Positions 33,129-33,507 of a DNA stretch of 33,507 bases are shown in pieces. Source of the stretch: Chloroflexota bacterium (GTDB lineage Bacteria; Chloroflexota; Dehalococcoidia; Dehalococcoidales; JAFGLR01); the NCBI GenBank assembly GCA_016210585.1, contig JACQTX010000200.1, positions 1 through 33,507 on the forward strand, read 5' to 3'. The notes beneath the pieces are model-generated. The model was not told where the DNA came from and did not search any database. It was given only the letters and a program-made list of their open reading frames with translations. Numbering within the stretch: position 1 is the first letter of the stretch; every line of letters begins with the position of its first letter. Position numbers and translations under genes: made by a program.

Positions 33129-33483
33129 CCATCCTATCTAATTCTTTAATCCTGCTAATTACAGGCACGAGTAAGTTAGCCATAATATTATCCATTTCTA
33201 TTTTTTGGTTTCGTATATCCACTTGTGCGAGTATTGGGGAAAAAACATCAATCACATCGTATTTGTCGTATTTATAACTCAGAGCGACCCATAGTTCGTA
33301 ACTATTGAGTCCATATGAACCCGCCAAATACTCATCTATGAATTCGTTTAACTTCATATCTGAGTAATGAGCTTTTATTTTCTGAATCTTCTTGTCCAAC
33401 ATCAAATACTTGTGGTCTTTATATCTTCTTATTCCAAGCTTCATACCATCTAAGACTTTTCCTAAAGCTATACAGTCTGCCAT
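33079..33483 (-). CDS. AT-rich small protein overlapping the transposase start
   Basis: A 134-residue protein rich in Lys, Tyr, Ile and Asp, e.g. M-L-D-K-K-I-Q-K-I-K-A-H-Y-S-D-M-K-L-N-E-F-I-D-E-Y. Codon use is AT-rich, quite unlike the GC-rich host genes around it. The last 50 bases overlap the first codons of the transposase in another frame. GGAGAG lies upstream of the ATG. No family recognised. It may be an accessory gene of the insertion sequence or a host gene of foreign origin into which the element landed. The window ends 24 bases upstream, so the promoter is not visible. Confidence 0.6.
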   Translation of the reverse strand: MADCIALGKVLDGMKLGIRRYKDHKYLMLDKKIQKIKAHYSDMKLNEFIDEYLAGSYGLNSYELWVALSYKYDKYDVIDVFSPILAQVDIRNQKIEMDNIMANLLVPVISRIKELDRMDAKNDTTQSQNPPSPT

Positions 33484-33507
33484 TTTGCACTGTCTCTCCG
33501 TATAAGG

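Overview
The window looks like a piece of chromosome, or a metagenome-derived contig, from an anaerobic bacterium of moderately high GC, most plausibly a Dehalococcoidia-like member of the Chloroflexota. The support is indirect: tandem desulforedoxin genes, UTRA-type GntR and MarR regulators, an AMP-forming acyl-CoA ligase, orphan CoA-binding and dihydrodipicolinate-reductase-like proteins, a compact riboflavin cluster and a small type IV pilus assembly set. No rRNA, tRNA or CRISPR array was found, so the assignment is an inference.

Layout. 1-1880: the 3' end of a ComM/YifB-type ATPase gene, a DUF4258/DUF2283 gene pair, and a stand-alone HNH endonuclease. 2017-4843: an orphan acyl-CoA synthetase (ADP-forming) type CoA-binding protein (minus) and a DapB/diaminopentanoate-dehydrogenase-like reductase (plus) behind a good sigma70-type promoter. 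4844-5644: a gene-free stretch holding a transposase remnant, a compound REP-like element and a strongly structured, independently transcribed RNA of about 257 nt with its own promoter and intrinsic terminator. 5645-7261: rhomboid protease, DsbA/FrnE-like oxidoreductase and a tiny EF-Tu-domain-2-like protein. 7274-10932: ribD-ribE-ribBA-ribH on the minus strand. 11179-12168: an NAD-dependent epimerase, divergent from 12385-15037, a pilus set (PilX-like, PilO-like and a PilM-PilN fusion). 15121-17858: a GntR regulator, then on the opposite strand an AMP-ligase followed by two tiny desulforedoxin genes.

18184-33507 is accessory DNA. It holds a frameshifted MarR remnant next to an IS1634-type transposase, a six-helix membrane protein of unknown function, an unrecognised three-gene minus-strand cassette (21828-23894), and a 2547-residue YD/RHS-repeat protein. 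That protein carries, after its RHS core, proline-rich linkers, an amidotransferase-like fold, lectin-like regions, a PKD domain, a cohesin domain and a C-terminal dockerin. Its 5' end abuts a DD34E transposase gene, so its N terminus has probably been lost. An AT-rich small gene overlaps the start of that transposase.

The observations most worth following are the orphan structured RNA at 5321-5577, the RHS protein with a cohesin-dockerin tail, the unknown cassette at 21828-23894, the tandem desulforedoxins and the PilM-PilN fusion.
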